In this document: positions 36,117 through 45,239 of the stretch, piece by piece
How the letters are laid out: the number at the start of each line of letters is the position of its first letter
Numbering within the stretch: the first letter of the stretch is position 1
NCBI RefSeq assembly: GCF_000379765.1
Contig: NZ_KB903431.1
Location: 263,788 to 327,787 of the forward strand
Direction of reading: 5' to 3'
Source: Flexithrix dorotheae DSM 6795
Lineage (GTDB): Bacteria; Bacteroidota; Bacteroidia; Cytophagales; Flammeovirgaceae
Length of the DNA: 64,000 nucleotides
Translations under genes and position numbers: made by a program
Notes under the pieces: generated by a model
Seen by the model: the letters and a program-made list of their open reading frames with translations, nothing else
What the model was told of the DNA's origin: nothing
Database searches by the model: none

Positions 36117-36398
36117 TCAATTACTGAATAAATGCTTCACCCATTGAATTTGCTCCTCAGTATCAGGAACTGAAAGTGTTCTATGATAACTTAATAAATC
36201 AAATACTTTATCCGGATTAAATCCACGCTTTTTAAATAAACAGGCAGCTACTAATGAAGTTCTTCCTATTCCCATTCGGCAATGGATCACCACTTTTTTA
36301 TTTTCAGCCAAAGCTTTATCAATTATGGAAATTAGTTCAAAAAATGATTGAGAGTTTTCTGGAAGGGAACGATCTTTTATTGAAAAATGAGGAAGTTT
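36117..36398 (-). pseudogene. 5'-truncated dual-specificity/tyrosine phosphatase remnant
   Basis: The C-terminal part of a protein phosphatase is readable in one frame from 36398 to the stop at 36117. It contains the catalytic P-loop HCRMGIGRTS (C-x5-R-T) and family helices (SQSFFELISIIDKALAENKK, EEQIQWVKHLF). No ATG lies in this frame; the frame is closed by a TAA at 36399-36401, right next to the stop codon of the coupling-protein gene, so the first part of the gene is missing, including the region with the general-acid Asp loop. A TTG at 36309-36311 could start a 64-residue product, which would be inactive or partial. Confidence 0.75.
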
Positions 36399-36405
36399 TT
36401 ATTTA

Positions 36406-38244
36406 TCATCCCAACAATTCCTCCACCTCCAAATGAATTTTTTGGAAATTTAAATCCACGAGTTTTTCTAGTTTTGCTTTATCCAATTTTCCATCAATGT
36501 GTACAAAACCATCAAAATCTTTTTCTTTGAATTGATAAGGATGCTTTTTGATTTGTTCATCGAAGAAGGTGGCTTCTTTTCCTTTTTTACCAGTGACTTT
36601 GCCTACGAAATGCCCCTTTTCAAGGCTTTGGATGTAGGAGGGAGGTAAGATCACCTTTTCATGTAAGGATTGCGTCTGTGCCTGGCTCTGGGAGATTCTG
36701 GAGCCTCCCTGGCTGGTGCCAGCGCTAAAACTCTGGTGGAGCATTTCTTCTTTTCCAAAGAGATCACTAGCCAGTTTGGCTGTGGCAAAATCATTGACCA
36801 TTCCAAAAAACTTGTTGCCTAAATTGGCTGATAAGGCTCTGGCATAATTTTCTTGATAAGCCAGCTGAGTTACACTGTAATCCTGAGTGGCAACTGCTGT
36901 AACAATTCCCCTGCTTCTTCCGGTTTTGGGTATTTTCTCTAGGTTAGGAATATACAAAGTGCCAATTTCATCACAGAGATAAAGGCATTTTTGTTTGCCT
37001 TGCTGATTGATGAGTTTGCTGACCACCGTAGCCACCAGACTCACCGTAGGAGAAATGGATTCCTCCACCATATCCCAGTTGCCTACACACAACCATGAAG
37101 GATTTTTCGGATCATTCAAATCCAGACTAAAGTCATTTCCACTGAATACCCAAAATATATTTTTGGCATATAAAGCACCGATGGGATTTTGCAGACTGGC
37201 TGTCATTCCGGCCAATTGGTTTTCAGCATCCAGTTCCATAGCCGATCGGATACTGGCTAAAGCATAAGCAATTTCTGAGTCTTTACAGAGCAATTTAAGT
37301 ACTTTGGGAAAGGGACTTAAAGCCAATAAAACAGCATGAGGAAGATCACAAAATTGGGGATGATTTTTTCTGAGGAAAAAGAAAATACATTTAAGATAAA
37401 GAATCGCACTTTCCGCCCAGAAATCCTTTTTAGCTACCCATTCCTTTTTAAGACTGGTGAGAATGGCAAGTGCATAATCATGGGCAAAAGTGAGGTCAGG
37501 CATGTATTCTGGGTGGATAGGATTTACCCGATGGGATTTATCCAGTTGGGAAAAATTCAGGGTATAAAAATTTCTTCCCCTGTCTCCAAATTTTTCCAGA
37601 CTATGGAAAGCTTCATTGGTGAGTTCAGGATATTTGTAATCATAAATGAAAGCAGCATAATCCTTTTGGGCTGCCTGATGAATGAGTTGATCAATAATAC
37701 TCATAGTTTTCCCCGCACCAGCTCCTCCGACAATTTCAATTCCATCCTCAGGATGAAGGATTTGCAAGTAACCTTTTTGGGTTTTGAGGTTGAATCCAGA
37801 CTTGGAAGGTTTCCGATTGGTTTTAAAAAAGGAGGAATTTGAGACAAATGAAAAATTTAACCTTGAAAAAAGAGCAGGTACAAAAATCAGGTAACTTAAA
37901 AAGTAAATGGGATAAAAGTATTTGACAAGACCAACAGGAAAGTAATCGATAAAAATAAATCCCAGGGCAAAAGCCAAAACCAGAAAAAGGGTCAGAAAAG
38001 GAAAGTGATTTTGTTCCTTGTCAGATACAAAGGATTGAGGCTGGATAATCAACACCAAAGGATAAAGCAAAAGCAGACCAAGTCGAATTTGGAATAAATT
38101 GGGAAAAATGAATTGATGATAAATCTGAATGGCAAAAGGGTAGGGGAATAGGGAAATATCCCACCAGAACAAATAATGCCAAAGCAATGCAAAAGAAAGT
38201 AAAACCACCACTAAAATAGCCGGATTGAAAGGGGAATTGTTCAT
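36406..38244 (-). CDS. VirD4/TraG-type coupling protein
   Basis: The protein has 612 residues. Its N-terminal 130 residues have three to four transmembrane helices. The motor domain has Walker A GGAGAGKT (about residue 176) and Walker B YLCDEIGTL, then the coupling-protein segment RGIVTAVATQDYSVTQLA. It recruits the relaxase-DNA complex to the type IV channel. It lies apart from the traE-traJ operon, on the same strand. The stop is immediately followed by the truncated phosphatase, so the junction is probably a recombination scar. The start has a 274-base divergent intergenic space shared with the TIR-WD40 gene. Confidence 0.85.
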   Translation of the reverse strand: MNNSPFNPAILVVVLLSFALLWHYLFWWDISLFPYPFAIQIYHQFIFPNLFQIRLGLLLLYPLVLIIQPQSFVSDKEQNHFPFLTLFLVLAFALGFIFIDYFPVGLVKYFYPIYFLSYLIFVPALFSRLNFSFVSNSSFFKTNRKPSKSGFNLKTQKGYLQILHPEDGIEIVGGAGAGKTMSIIDQLIHQAAQKDYAAFIYDYKYPELTNEAFHSLEKFGDRGRNFYTLNFSQLDKSHRVNPIHPEYMPDLTFAHDYALAILTSLKKEWVAKKDFWAESAILYLKCIFFFLRKNHPQFCDLPHAVLLALSPFPKVLKLLCKDSEIAYALASIRSAMELDAENQLAGMTASLQNPIGALYAKNIFWVFSGNDFSLDLNDPKNPSWLCVGNWDMVEESISPTVSLVATVVSKLINQQGKQKCLYLCDEIGTLYIPNLEKIPKTGRSRGIVTAVATQDYSVTQLAYQENYARALSANLGNKFFGMVNDFATAKLASDLFGKEEMLHQSFSAGTSQGGSRISQSQAQTQSLHEKVILPPSYIQSLEKGHFVGKVTGKKGKEATFFDEQIKKHPYQFKEKDFDGFVHIDGKLDKAKLEKLVDLNFQKIHLEVEELLG

Positions 38245-38518
38245 GGTAAATTACAAATTGTTTCCAGCTAGATAGAAAGGATTATTGGCTTGGGCAAGTT
38301 TTAACCATAGAGCGGGATATTAGTGATGAAAAATGCCTGATACTTAACCTGGTTTAACCAGGCTTAAGGATAAAATCAAATGAAAAGAAAAATCATAAAG
38401 TAAAATTATGAAAAAGTATTCTATCATTTGGATTATGAAGATGAGCAAAACACTAGCTAGGGCGCTTTTCCGTTAGTTTGGAATAAGATTTTTTAAAATT
38501 CAGAATTGATTTTTTTAT

Positions 38519-41500
38519 ATGTCCTTTTTTAAAGATGTTTTTATCTCCTATGGTCGTAAAGAAAGCCTTAGTTTTGCCGGAAGATTGCACCAGCAGCTCA
38601 AATTACAGGGCTACGATTGTTGGTTTGATAAGGTGAATATTCCCGATGGAGATGATTACGCTTTAAGGATAAAACACGGCATTGAGTCTGCTCACAACTT
38701 TGTGTACATCATGGCTCCCCGTAGCCTGACTTCTCCCTATTGCCTTTTAGAATTGGAATATGCCCGATTGTTGGGGAAAAGAGTAATTCCCATGAATCAG
38801 ATGGTGGGATTTGATATTGACATTCGGGAATTGACTCAGGAGGAAATAGCTACACTTAACAGGTTTTACCATGAATTTCAATTACCCAATCCTAATCTTA
38901 AAAGCACACAAGATGTAAGGGATCGGTCAATTGCCTTAATTGGAAAAACAGACTGGTTGGATGCCAAGGAAGAACTAGAAAAAGAAGACTGTATAGCACT
39001 CTCAGAATGGGCCATGCAGTATGAAAACCATTGGCACAAACATGAGAATGTAGACTTTTTATCTCCACTGAAACTGCCTTTATTTGGAAAAGGTATAGAT
39101 AGATTTGATAGCATCCTTGAAAGATTGACCGAAGTTTTGGAACGGGAAAAAAGTTTTGTGATCCAACACACTGAAATCTTGCAGAAGGCGCTTGATTGGA
39201 AAGAAAACCAGAAGCAAACCAATTATTTGGCAGTTGGTGAAGAGCGGAAACTAGCCATGGAGTGGTTGCTTCAACCATTTACAGGAGGTAGGCAAATTCC
39301 GGCAACTCCTTCGGTCTGGCATTGTGAATTCATTATGGAAAGCAGGAAGAATGCCGAAAACCTGATGACCGATGTTTTCATTTGTTGTAGTTCGAAGGAT
39401 AAAAGTATAAAAGACAATATTGTTAATACTTTATCCAGATATGGGATTACCACCTGGAATTATGAAAGAGACATCCGGAAAGGAGAAGATTATCACCAGG
39501 CAATTTTAAGGGGCATTGAGGAAGCCGATAACTTTATGCTATTTATTTCTCCGGATGCCATGTCCTCCTTACATTGCTACAAAGAATATCAATATGCCCT
39601 GCAATATCAAAAACGCATTATTCCTTTACTCATCAAACCAACTGATGCTGGAATTAAGGGATTTGAAAACTTTCCAAAACTGACCAATATTCAATACGTA
39701 AATTTTACAGATAATGTAATTGAGGAAGATTACCACCGGGATATTGATGAAATTTTGAACTTTTTAAAGCAAGACGAAAAATATTTTGAGGAGCATAAAC
39801 AATTACTGACTAAAGCCATAAAGTGGGAGAAAAATCAGCAGAAATCGGTTTTCCTATTAAGAGGATTTAACCTGGAAAATGCCCAAACCTGGCTCAGAAT
39901 TAATGAGAAAAGAGCGCAGAATGCCCCAACAGCATTACATAAATCATTTATAAAAGCGAGTTCAGCAGCCAAAGGCAGTCTGGCAACAGAGGTATTTATT
40001 TCTTATTCCCGAAAAGACAGCGACTTCGCCCGGCAGGTGAATAATGCCTTGCAGGAAGCAGGGAAAACCACCTGGTTCGATCAGGAGAGTATAGCGACAG
40101 GAGCCGATTTTCAAGCAGAAATTTATAAAGGCATCTCCTCTTCCGATAATTTCTTATTCATCATTTCCCCAGATGCAGTAGATTCGCCTTATTGTGCCGA
40201 TGAAGTAGCCTATGCAGCTGAGCACAACAAGCGTTTCATGAGTATTTTGTATAAAAAAACGGATGAAAGTAAACTCCCGGCATCACTGGCGAAAGTACAG
40301 TGGCTGGATTTTGAAGGAGGAGATTTTTCAAAAAGGTTTGTAGAGTTAATCCAGGCAATAGAAATAGATCAGGAGCATGCCCACCAACATACCGTATTAC
40401 AACAAAGAGCAACTGAATGGGAGGAAAATGATAGAAGTAGTGACTTTTTACTCAACCAGTCAGCATTTACCAACGCCAATGCCTGGTTGGAAAAAGGGAA
40501 AGGAAAAATACCTCTGCCAACCACCTTACAGAAAGAATATATACTAAAAAGTGAAGAAGCCATAAAAGCAGCAGAAGCCAAAGAAAGAGCTATTGAAAAT
40601 CGTCTTAAAAAACGATTAAGAATAGCGGGAGCTGCGTTAGGGATAGCAGTGCTCTTTATTTTAGTAGCGGTATATTTTGGATGGCAGAGTTATAATAGTG
40701 GGGAAGAAGCTAAGGATGCATTAAATATGGCAGAATTAGAAAAGGAAAGGGCAAAACAAGAACAACAAAAAGCCGAAAATGCAAGAGATCATTTAGCACT
40801 GAAACAACAAGAGTTAGAACAAGAAAAACAGGCAGCTTTAAATGCCAAAGATTTTGCTGAAGTAAAACGAATTGAGGCCGAACAGGCAAAACTTATTGCA
40901 GAAGAGGAAAAAGAAAAACAAAGGTTAGTCCTAAAAAAATTTAAGGCAAGTAGCGTTTTTTCAAGATTACAATTAGAAAACTTAGTTGAGCAAGACCCTA
41001 CCTTAACTTTTAATCTAATGAATTGGGTTTATAAGGAAATAAAGGAAGACGATGCAGTAGTAAAAAAGGGTTTATATGACACATATAAAAACCAGACTTT
41101 TTATCGGAGTTTAAAAAGCTGGAAGGGGTGGAGGCATACAAGTATTATTACTTCAGTTAGTATTTCGCCAAATGGGAAGCAGGTATTGACAGGAAGTTTC
41201 GATAATACTGCAAAGCTGTGGGATCTTGAAGGGAATGAGTTACAAACATTTGAGGGGCATTCTGCAATTGTGAAATCTGTCTGTTTTTCGCCTGATGGCA
41301 AGTATGTTTTGACAGGTAGTAATGATTATACTGCTATTTTGTGGGATTTACAAGGCCATGAACTCCAGAAGTTTAAGGGACATAATGATTGTATATTTTC
41401 TATCGATTTTTCACCCAATGGCAAGTATATAATTACAGGAAGTTGGGATAATACTGCCAAATTGTGGGATTTAAATGGAAAAGTGTTGCAAACCTTTAGT

Positions 41501-43837
41501 GGACATACTGATCACATAACCTCAGTTAGTTTCTCTCCTTTTGGCAAATATATATTAACTGGAAGTTTTGATAATACTGCTAAATTATGGGATTTGGCAG
41601 GCAAAGAACTCCAAACGTTCATAGGTCATGATTATGGAGATCAGGTATCTTGTATTTGGTCAGTAAGTTTTTCCCCTGATGGAAAAAAAGTGTTAACGGG
41701 TGCTTCTGATAATACTGCTAAATTGTGGGATCTTTCAGGAAAAGAGCTGCAAACTTTTACCGGCCATAATAGAGGAGAATATGGATCAAGTGTTAATTCT
41801 GTAGCATTTTCACCAGATGGCAGAAATGTATTGACTGGTGGAGATGATAATACTGCTAGAATGTGGGATCTTGAAGGGAATGAAGTGCAGAAATTTATCG
41901 GGCATCCAGCCATAATAAGTTCTGTAAATTTCTCACCAAATGGAAAGATAATTATTACTGGAAGTGAGGATAAAACTGCAAAGCTTTGGACACTAGACGG
42001 ACAAGAGATACATAAATTCAGGGGCCATGTAGGTCGTGTAGAATCTGTTTCTTTTTCCCCGAATGGTAAAAAAATGTTGACTGGAAGTGCTGATCATACT
42101 GCTAAATTATGGGATTTATACGGAAATATTTTGCAAACTTTTAGTGGCCATATAGGTGAAGTTAACTCAGTGGTGTTTTCCCCAGATGGAAAACAAATTC
42201 TAACTGGGAGTACTGACAAAACAGCAAGGTTATGGGACCTTTCTGGCAACGAATTAAAAACTTTTAAAGGACATACTGATGGAATTACTTCGGTGAGTTT
42301 TTCCCCTAGTGGTAAACAAATATTAACTGGAAGTGCTGACAAAACGGCCATATTGTGGGATCTTTCTGGTAACAAATTAAAAACTTTCAAAGGCCATACA
42401 GATGGAATTACTTCGATAGATTTTTCCCCAGGTGGAAAACAAATTTTAACAGGGAGTGCTGACAAAACAGCCAAATTGTGGGATTTTTCAGGGAATGAAT
42501 TATTATCCTTCAAAAGCCATACAGATGGAATTACTTCGGTGAGTTTTTCCCCTAGTGGTAAACAAATTCTAACTGGGAGTACAGATAAAACAGCAAAGTT
42601 ATGGGACCTTGAAGGGAAAGAATTACGGACATTCAGTGGGCATACAAGTGGAATAGCCTCTGCTGTTTTTTCAAATGGAGGTGGATATTTGGTTACAGGA
42701 AGTTGGGATAGTACTGCCAAATTGTGGGATCTTGAAGGCAATGAAATTAAAACATTTACAGGGCATTCAGGGAGTATTTGTTCAGTGGCATTCTCATCCG
42801 ACAGGAGTTGGTTATTGACAGGAAGTGAGGATTATACGGCAAAATTATGGAGCCTTTCAGGGCAGGAGTTGCAAAAATTTCAAGGGCATAAAGACCAGGT
42901 CACCTCAGTGGCATTTTCTCCTGATGGTAAATATACCTTAACTAGTAGCCACGACAAAACAGCGAATTTGTGGGATATTAATGGTAATATGGTTCAATCT
43001 TTTATTGGACATAAAGCAGCTGTAAGTTCTGTGAGTTTTTCACCAAGTGGCAAAAATATTTTAACTGGAAGCTATGATGGTACTGTGAAATTATGGAATC
43101 TTGAAGGTAATGAAATAAAAACATTTGAAGTTACAGATGAGGTAACATCCTTGTGTTTTTCCCCAGATGGAAATTATATTTTGACTGGTGGTGCAGATAA
43201 AACAGTCAAATTATGGGATCTTAAGGGTATTGAACAACAGGTTTTTACTGGACATGATGGTGAAATTACATGTGTTGCTTTTTCCCCAACTGGACAGAAT
43301 ATATTAACAAGCAGCTGGGACAATACAGTTAAACTATGGGATTTACAAGGGAATGAACTACGTACACTTAATGGACATATAGGTGATGGAAAATATACGG
43401 GTGTTTTTTCGGTTTGTTTTTCTCCAGATGGTAGGCAAATATTAACAGCAGGTATGGATAATGTGGTGAAATTATGGGACTTATGGGGAAATGAATTGCA
43501 ATCTTTTTCTGGTCATACTAGGGGTGATTTTTCTTCCGGGGTTTACACGGTTAGTTTTTCCCCTGATGGTAGTCAAATATTGACTGGTGGCGCAGATAAA
43601 ACAGTCAGGTTATGGGATCTTTCTGGCAACGAATTAAAAACTTTTAAAGGACATCACGAAGGTGTAGCATCAGTTTGTTTTTCACCAGATGGTAAGTATA
43701 TATTATCCGGAAGCGGAGACAAAACAGCCAAACTTTGGAAGCCTAAAATGAATTTAGAAGATTACATTAAAAGAGGGAATTACGATCGCCTTACAGAGGC
43801 ACAAATACGAGAGTATGGATTGTTGGATGAATATTAA
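38519..43837 (+). CDS. Triple-TIR, transmembrane, 21-WD40-repeat protein
   Basis: The protein has 1772 residues. It begins with three tandem units, each a TIR domain (about 5-140, 284-415, 490-615) followed by a helical linker with a W-rich motif (ALDWKENQKQT, AIKWEKNQQKS, ATEWEENDRSS). Each TIR has the SxxCxxE motif with the putative NADase Glu at residues 78, 356 and 562. One transmembrane helix lies at about 702-722, with basic residues on its N side and acidic on the other, so TIRs are probably cytoplasmic and the rest periplasmic. A coiled coil (about 727-810) and 21 WD40 repeats (873-1741) follow. The coiled-coil/DPxL region resembles that of STAND-WD40 proteins, but no STAND ATPase is present. 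It is divergent from the coupling-protein gene. Function unknown; defence or stress sensing is inferred. Confidence 0.9.
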   Translation: MSFFKDVFISYGRKESLSFAGRLHQQLKLQGYDCWFDKVNIPDGDDYALRIKHGIESAHNFVYIMAPRSLTSPYCLLELEYARLLGKRVIPMNQMVGFDIDIRELTQEEIATLNRFYHEFQLPNPNLKSTQDVRDRSIALIGKTDWLDAKEELEKEDCIALSEWAMQYENHWHKHENVDFLSPLKLPLFGKGIDRFDSILERLTEVLEREKSFVIQHTEILQKALDWKENQKQTNYLAVGEERKLAMEWLLQPFTGGRQIPATPSVWHCEFIMESRKNAENLMTDVFICCSSKDKSIKDNIVNTLSRYGITTWNYERDIRKGEDYHQAILRGIEEADNFMLFISPDAMSSLHCYKEYQYALQYQKRIIPLLIKPTDAGIKGFENFPKLTNIQYVNFTDNVIEEDYHRDIDEILNFLKQDEKYFEEHKQLLTKAIKWEKNQQKSVFLLRGFNLENAQTWLRINEKRAQNAPTALHKSFIKASSAAKGSLATEVFISYSRKDSDFARQVNNALQEAGKTTWFDQESIATGADFQAEIYKGISSSDNFLFIISPDAVDSPYCADEVAYAAEHNKRFMSILYKKTDESKLPASLAKVQWLDFEGGDFSKRFVELIQAIEIDQEHAHQHTVLQQRATEWEENDRSSDFLLNQSAFTNANAWLEKGKGKIPLPTTLQKEYILKSEEAIKAAEAKERAIENRLKKRLRIAGAALGIAVLFILVAVYFGWQSYNSGEEAKDALNMAELEKERAKQEQQKAENARDHLALKQQELEQEKQAALNAKDFAEVKRIEAEQAKLIAEEEKEKQRLVLKKFKASSVFSRLQLENLVEQDPTLTFNLMNWVYKEIKEDDAVVKKGLYDTYKNQTFYRSLKSWKGWRHTSIITSVSISPNGKQVLTGSFDNTAKLWDLEGNELQTFEGHSAIVKSVCFSPDGKYVLTGSNDYTAILWDLQGHELQKFKGHNDCIFSIDFSPNGKYIITGSWDNTAKLWDLNGKVLQTFSGHTDHITSVSFSPFGKYILTGSFDNTAKLWDLAGKELQTFIGHDYGDQVSCIWSVSFSPDGKKVLTGASDNTAKLWDLSGKELQTFTGHNRGEYGSSVNSVAFSPDGRNVLTGGDDNTARMWDLEGNEVQKFIGHPAIISSVNFSPNGKIIITGSEDKTAKLWTLDGQEIHKFRGHVGRVESVSFSPNGKKMLTGSADHTAKLWDLYGNILQTFSGHIGEVNSVVFSPDGKQILTGSTDKTARLWDLSGNELKTFKGHTDGITSVSFSPSGKQILTGSADKTAILWDLSGNKLKTFKGHTDGITSIDFSPGGKQILTGSADKTAKLWDFSGNELLSFKSHTDGITSVSFSPSGKQILTGSTDKTAKLWDLEGKELRTFSGHTSGIASAVFSNGGGYLVTGSWDSTAKLWDLEGNEIKTFTGHSGSICSVAFSSDRSWLLTGSEDYTAKLWSLSGQELQKFQGHKDQVTSVAFSPDGKYTLTSSHDKTANLWDINGNMVQSFIGHKAAVSSVSFSPSGKNILTGSYDGTVKLWNLEGNEIKTFEVTDEVTSLCFSPDGNYILTGGADKTVKLWDLKGIEQQVFTGHDGEITCVAFSPTGQNILTSSWDNTVKLWDLQGNELRTLNGHIGDGKYTGVFSVCFSPDGRQILTAGMDNVVKLWDLWGNELQSFSGHTRGDFSSGVYTVSFSPDGSQILTGGADKTVRLWDLSGNELKTFKGHHEGVASVCFSPDGKYILSGSGDKTAKLWKPKMNLEDYIKRGNYDRLTEAQIREYGLLDEY

Positions 43838-43942
43838 ATGTTTTAAATAGAATATTCCTTGCTAAAAATTTTAAATTCAAGGGCTGGATCTCTATTGTTT
43901 ACTATCAGGAAAAATGATATTTGGAATTGATGAAAATTGCTC

Positions 43943-44038
43943 AAAATTTAATCTAAGTTCCCTAATGGTTGAGGCTTTTCTTCCCACCCACAAAAACCAC
44001 CCTCTTGGATTTTCTAAGGTAATTGCGGTTCTGAATTA
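43943..44038. repeat. Imperfect direct repeat, copy 1
   Basis: Core from TTCTTCCCACCCACAAAAAC to GGTTCTGAATTA. It aligns with 44124-44210, sharing CAAAAACCA, CCTC, GGATTTT and GGTTCTGAATT in the same order. Confidence 0.6.
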
Positions 44039-44123
44039 CTGATTTTTATTTCAAGTTTTAATCAACCAATTTCTTTAAAACTAAATCTTTTCTCAAATTT
44101 CTTAGGCTGTATTCCCAAATATT

Positions 44124-44210
44124 AAAATTTATCTAATTATTATGTTTTCATTCTTCCTAACTCTCAAAAACCATCCTCAGGGATTTTTAAGGCATATTTG
44201 GTTCTGAATT
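44124..44210. repeat. Imperfect direct repeat, copy 2
   Basis: Second copy of the 43943-44038 repeat in direct orientation, about 180 bases further right. Both copies are non-coding. Confidence 0.6.
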
Positions 44211-45007
44211 GTCTCCTAAAAATGTGATTTTTTTCAAATTTTCATAATTGTACTATTTTAAGATGGTGGTTTTTAAGTTAGGTTAGCCAAAACTTCTTTA
44301 AGTGCAATTTTGATCCGCCTATTCCTTAGAAAATCCAAAACAATATTAATGTTATTGAAAAGATGGAAATTTCTTAAATTTTTAAATTAAGGCAATAGCT
44401 TTTTCAAATTCTTTTTGGGTCAAACTGGACGGACGGGACAAATGGGCCATTTGGGATAAATGGGTCAAAATAAGAGGTTTTAATTCATTTTAAGGTAAAA
44501 AGCCAAAAATCTGAATGGTTACCTGTTTAGTGAGGTTTCGCTGCATTTAAATAGATGTAAATACTTAAATTCGGAAAGTTTGAACCTGTAAATAAAGACT
44601 ACTTAAGGTTCTAATATACTCTGGAGGTAATTGGTTGTACTTAGCTTGATTTTACCACCAAAAATTAAATGAAATCAATCCAAATTTTCTTCCTCAAAAA
44701 TATCCTTCAAACTCTCAAAAAAAAATGTTTCAAGTATAGTTTTTTGGGGAAGAATGGGCTGTTTCGATTCCAAAAATTCTGATTCCCCAAAATGAATCAA
44801 AAAGTGAGTTTCAAAAGTTTTTTGAAGAAGGAAAAATTTAGCTTCAAAATGCCATTTATTTTCCAGTTTTTATCAAAAACTGTCAACTTTTTTCAGGACG
44901 AGTCAGAGACAAATGAGAGGAATGGGACAAAAAAGACACTTGGGACAAATGGGTCAGTAGCGGAGATAAAATAGGATAAAATAAGGAAATTAAATTCTTT
45001 TTTTTCA

Positions 45008-45037
45008 AAAAGTGTTAACGGTTCTGTTAACGCTTTT
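45008..45037. repeat. Inverted repeat upstream of the tRNA terminator
   Basis: AAAAGTGTTAAC (45008-45019) and GTTAACGCTTTT (45026-45037) form a 12-bp stem with one G-T pair and a 6-base loop, with A and T runs at the base. It can act as a second, backup terminator for leftward transcripts. Confidence 0.6.
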
Positions 45038-45042
45038 AAACA

Positions 45043-45075
45043 AAAAACCTGTAAGTGCTTGACTTACAGGTTTTT
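45043..45075 (-). terminator. Intrinsic terminator of the initiator tRNA gene (bidirectional)
   Basis: CCTGTAAG (45048-45055) pairs with CTTACAGG (45063-45070); the flanking A5 and T5 extend the stem and supply the T-tract in either direction. It lies 15 bases beyond the tRNA 3' end. Confidence 0.9.
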
Positions 45076-45089
45076 ATGATCCTAATTTG

Positions 45090-45162
<73 letters not shown>

Positions 45163-45177
45163 CTGTTATTGAGGTCA

Positions 45178-45207
45178 CAAAAGTAGTAATAAGTTTTATT
45201 AAAACAA
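45178..45207 (-). promoter_or_regulatory. Promoter of the initiator tRNA
   Basis: On the minus strand TTG (45207-45205), 19 bases, then TACTTTTG (45185-45178). This is an exact match to the Bacteroidota primary sigma consensus TTG-N19-TAnnTTTG, 16 bases upstream of the tRNA 5' end. Confidence 0.8.
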
Positions 45208-45208
45208 A

Positions 45209-45216
45209 TATATTTG
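45209..45216 (+). promoter_or_regulatory. Probable era -7 box
   Basis: TATATTTG fits TAnnTTTG, 24 bases before the era start codon, leaving a very short leader. No TTG lies at the expected -33 position. Confidence 0.5.
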
Positions 45217-45239
45217 CAGAAAATAAATAAAAAATCGAA

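Larger units (their letters stand above)
43838..45007. other. Gene-free stretch with degenerate repeats
   Basis: No convincing gene in about 1.2 kb. It contains an imperfect direct repeat (43943-44038 and 44124-44210) and two copies of a TTGGGAyAAATGGGTCA motif (near 44448-44465 and near 44940-44956). The rest is AT-rich, with long A and T runs. It could be decayed coding or mobile DNA between the accessory block and the initiator tRNA gene. Confidence 0.55.

Noticed and set aside
42094-42741. Long antisense frame of 215 codons inside the WD40 gene
   Set aside because: It is a by-product of the repeating WD40 codons read on the other strand, and repeats the same peptide; the sense gene is certain.
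41132-43740. Regularly spaced DNA repeats of about 123 bases that could be mistaken for a CRISPR or satellite array
   Set aside because: The unit is 41 codons, stays in frame and encodes WD40 blades.
44792-44974. Plus-strand frame of 60 codons in the gene-free stretch
   Set aside because: Low-complexity Lys/Phe-rich product, no start context, and it lies among degenerate repeats.
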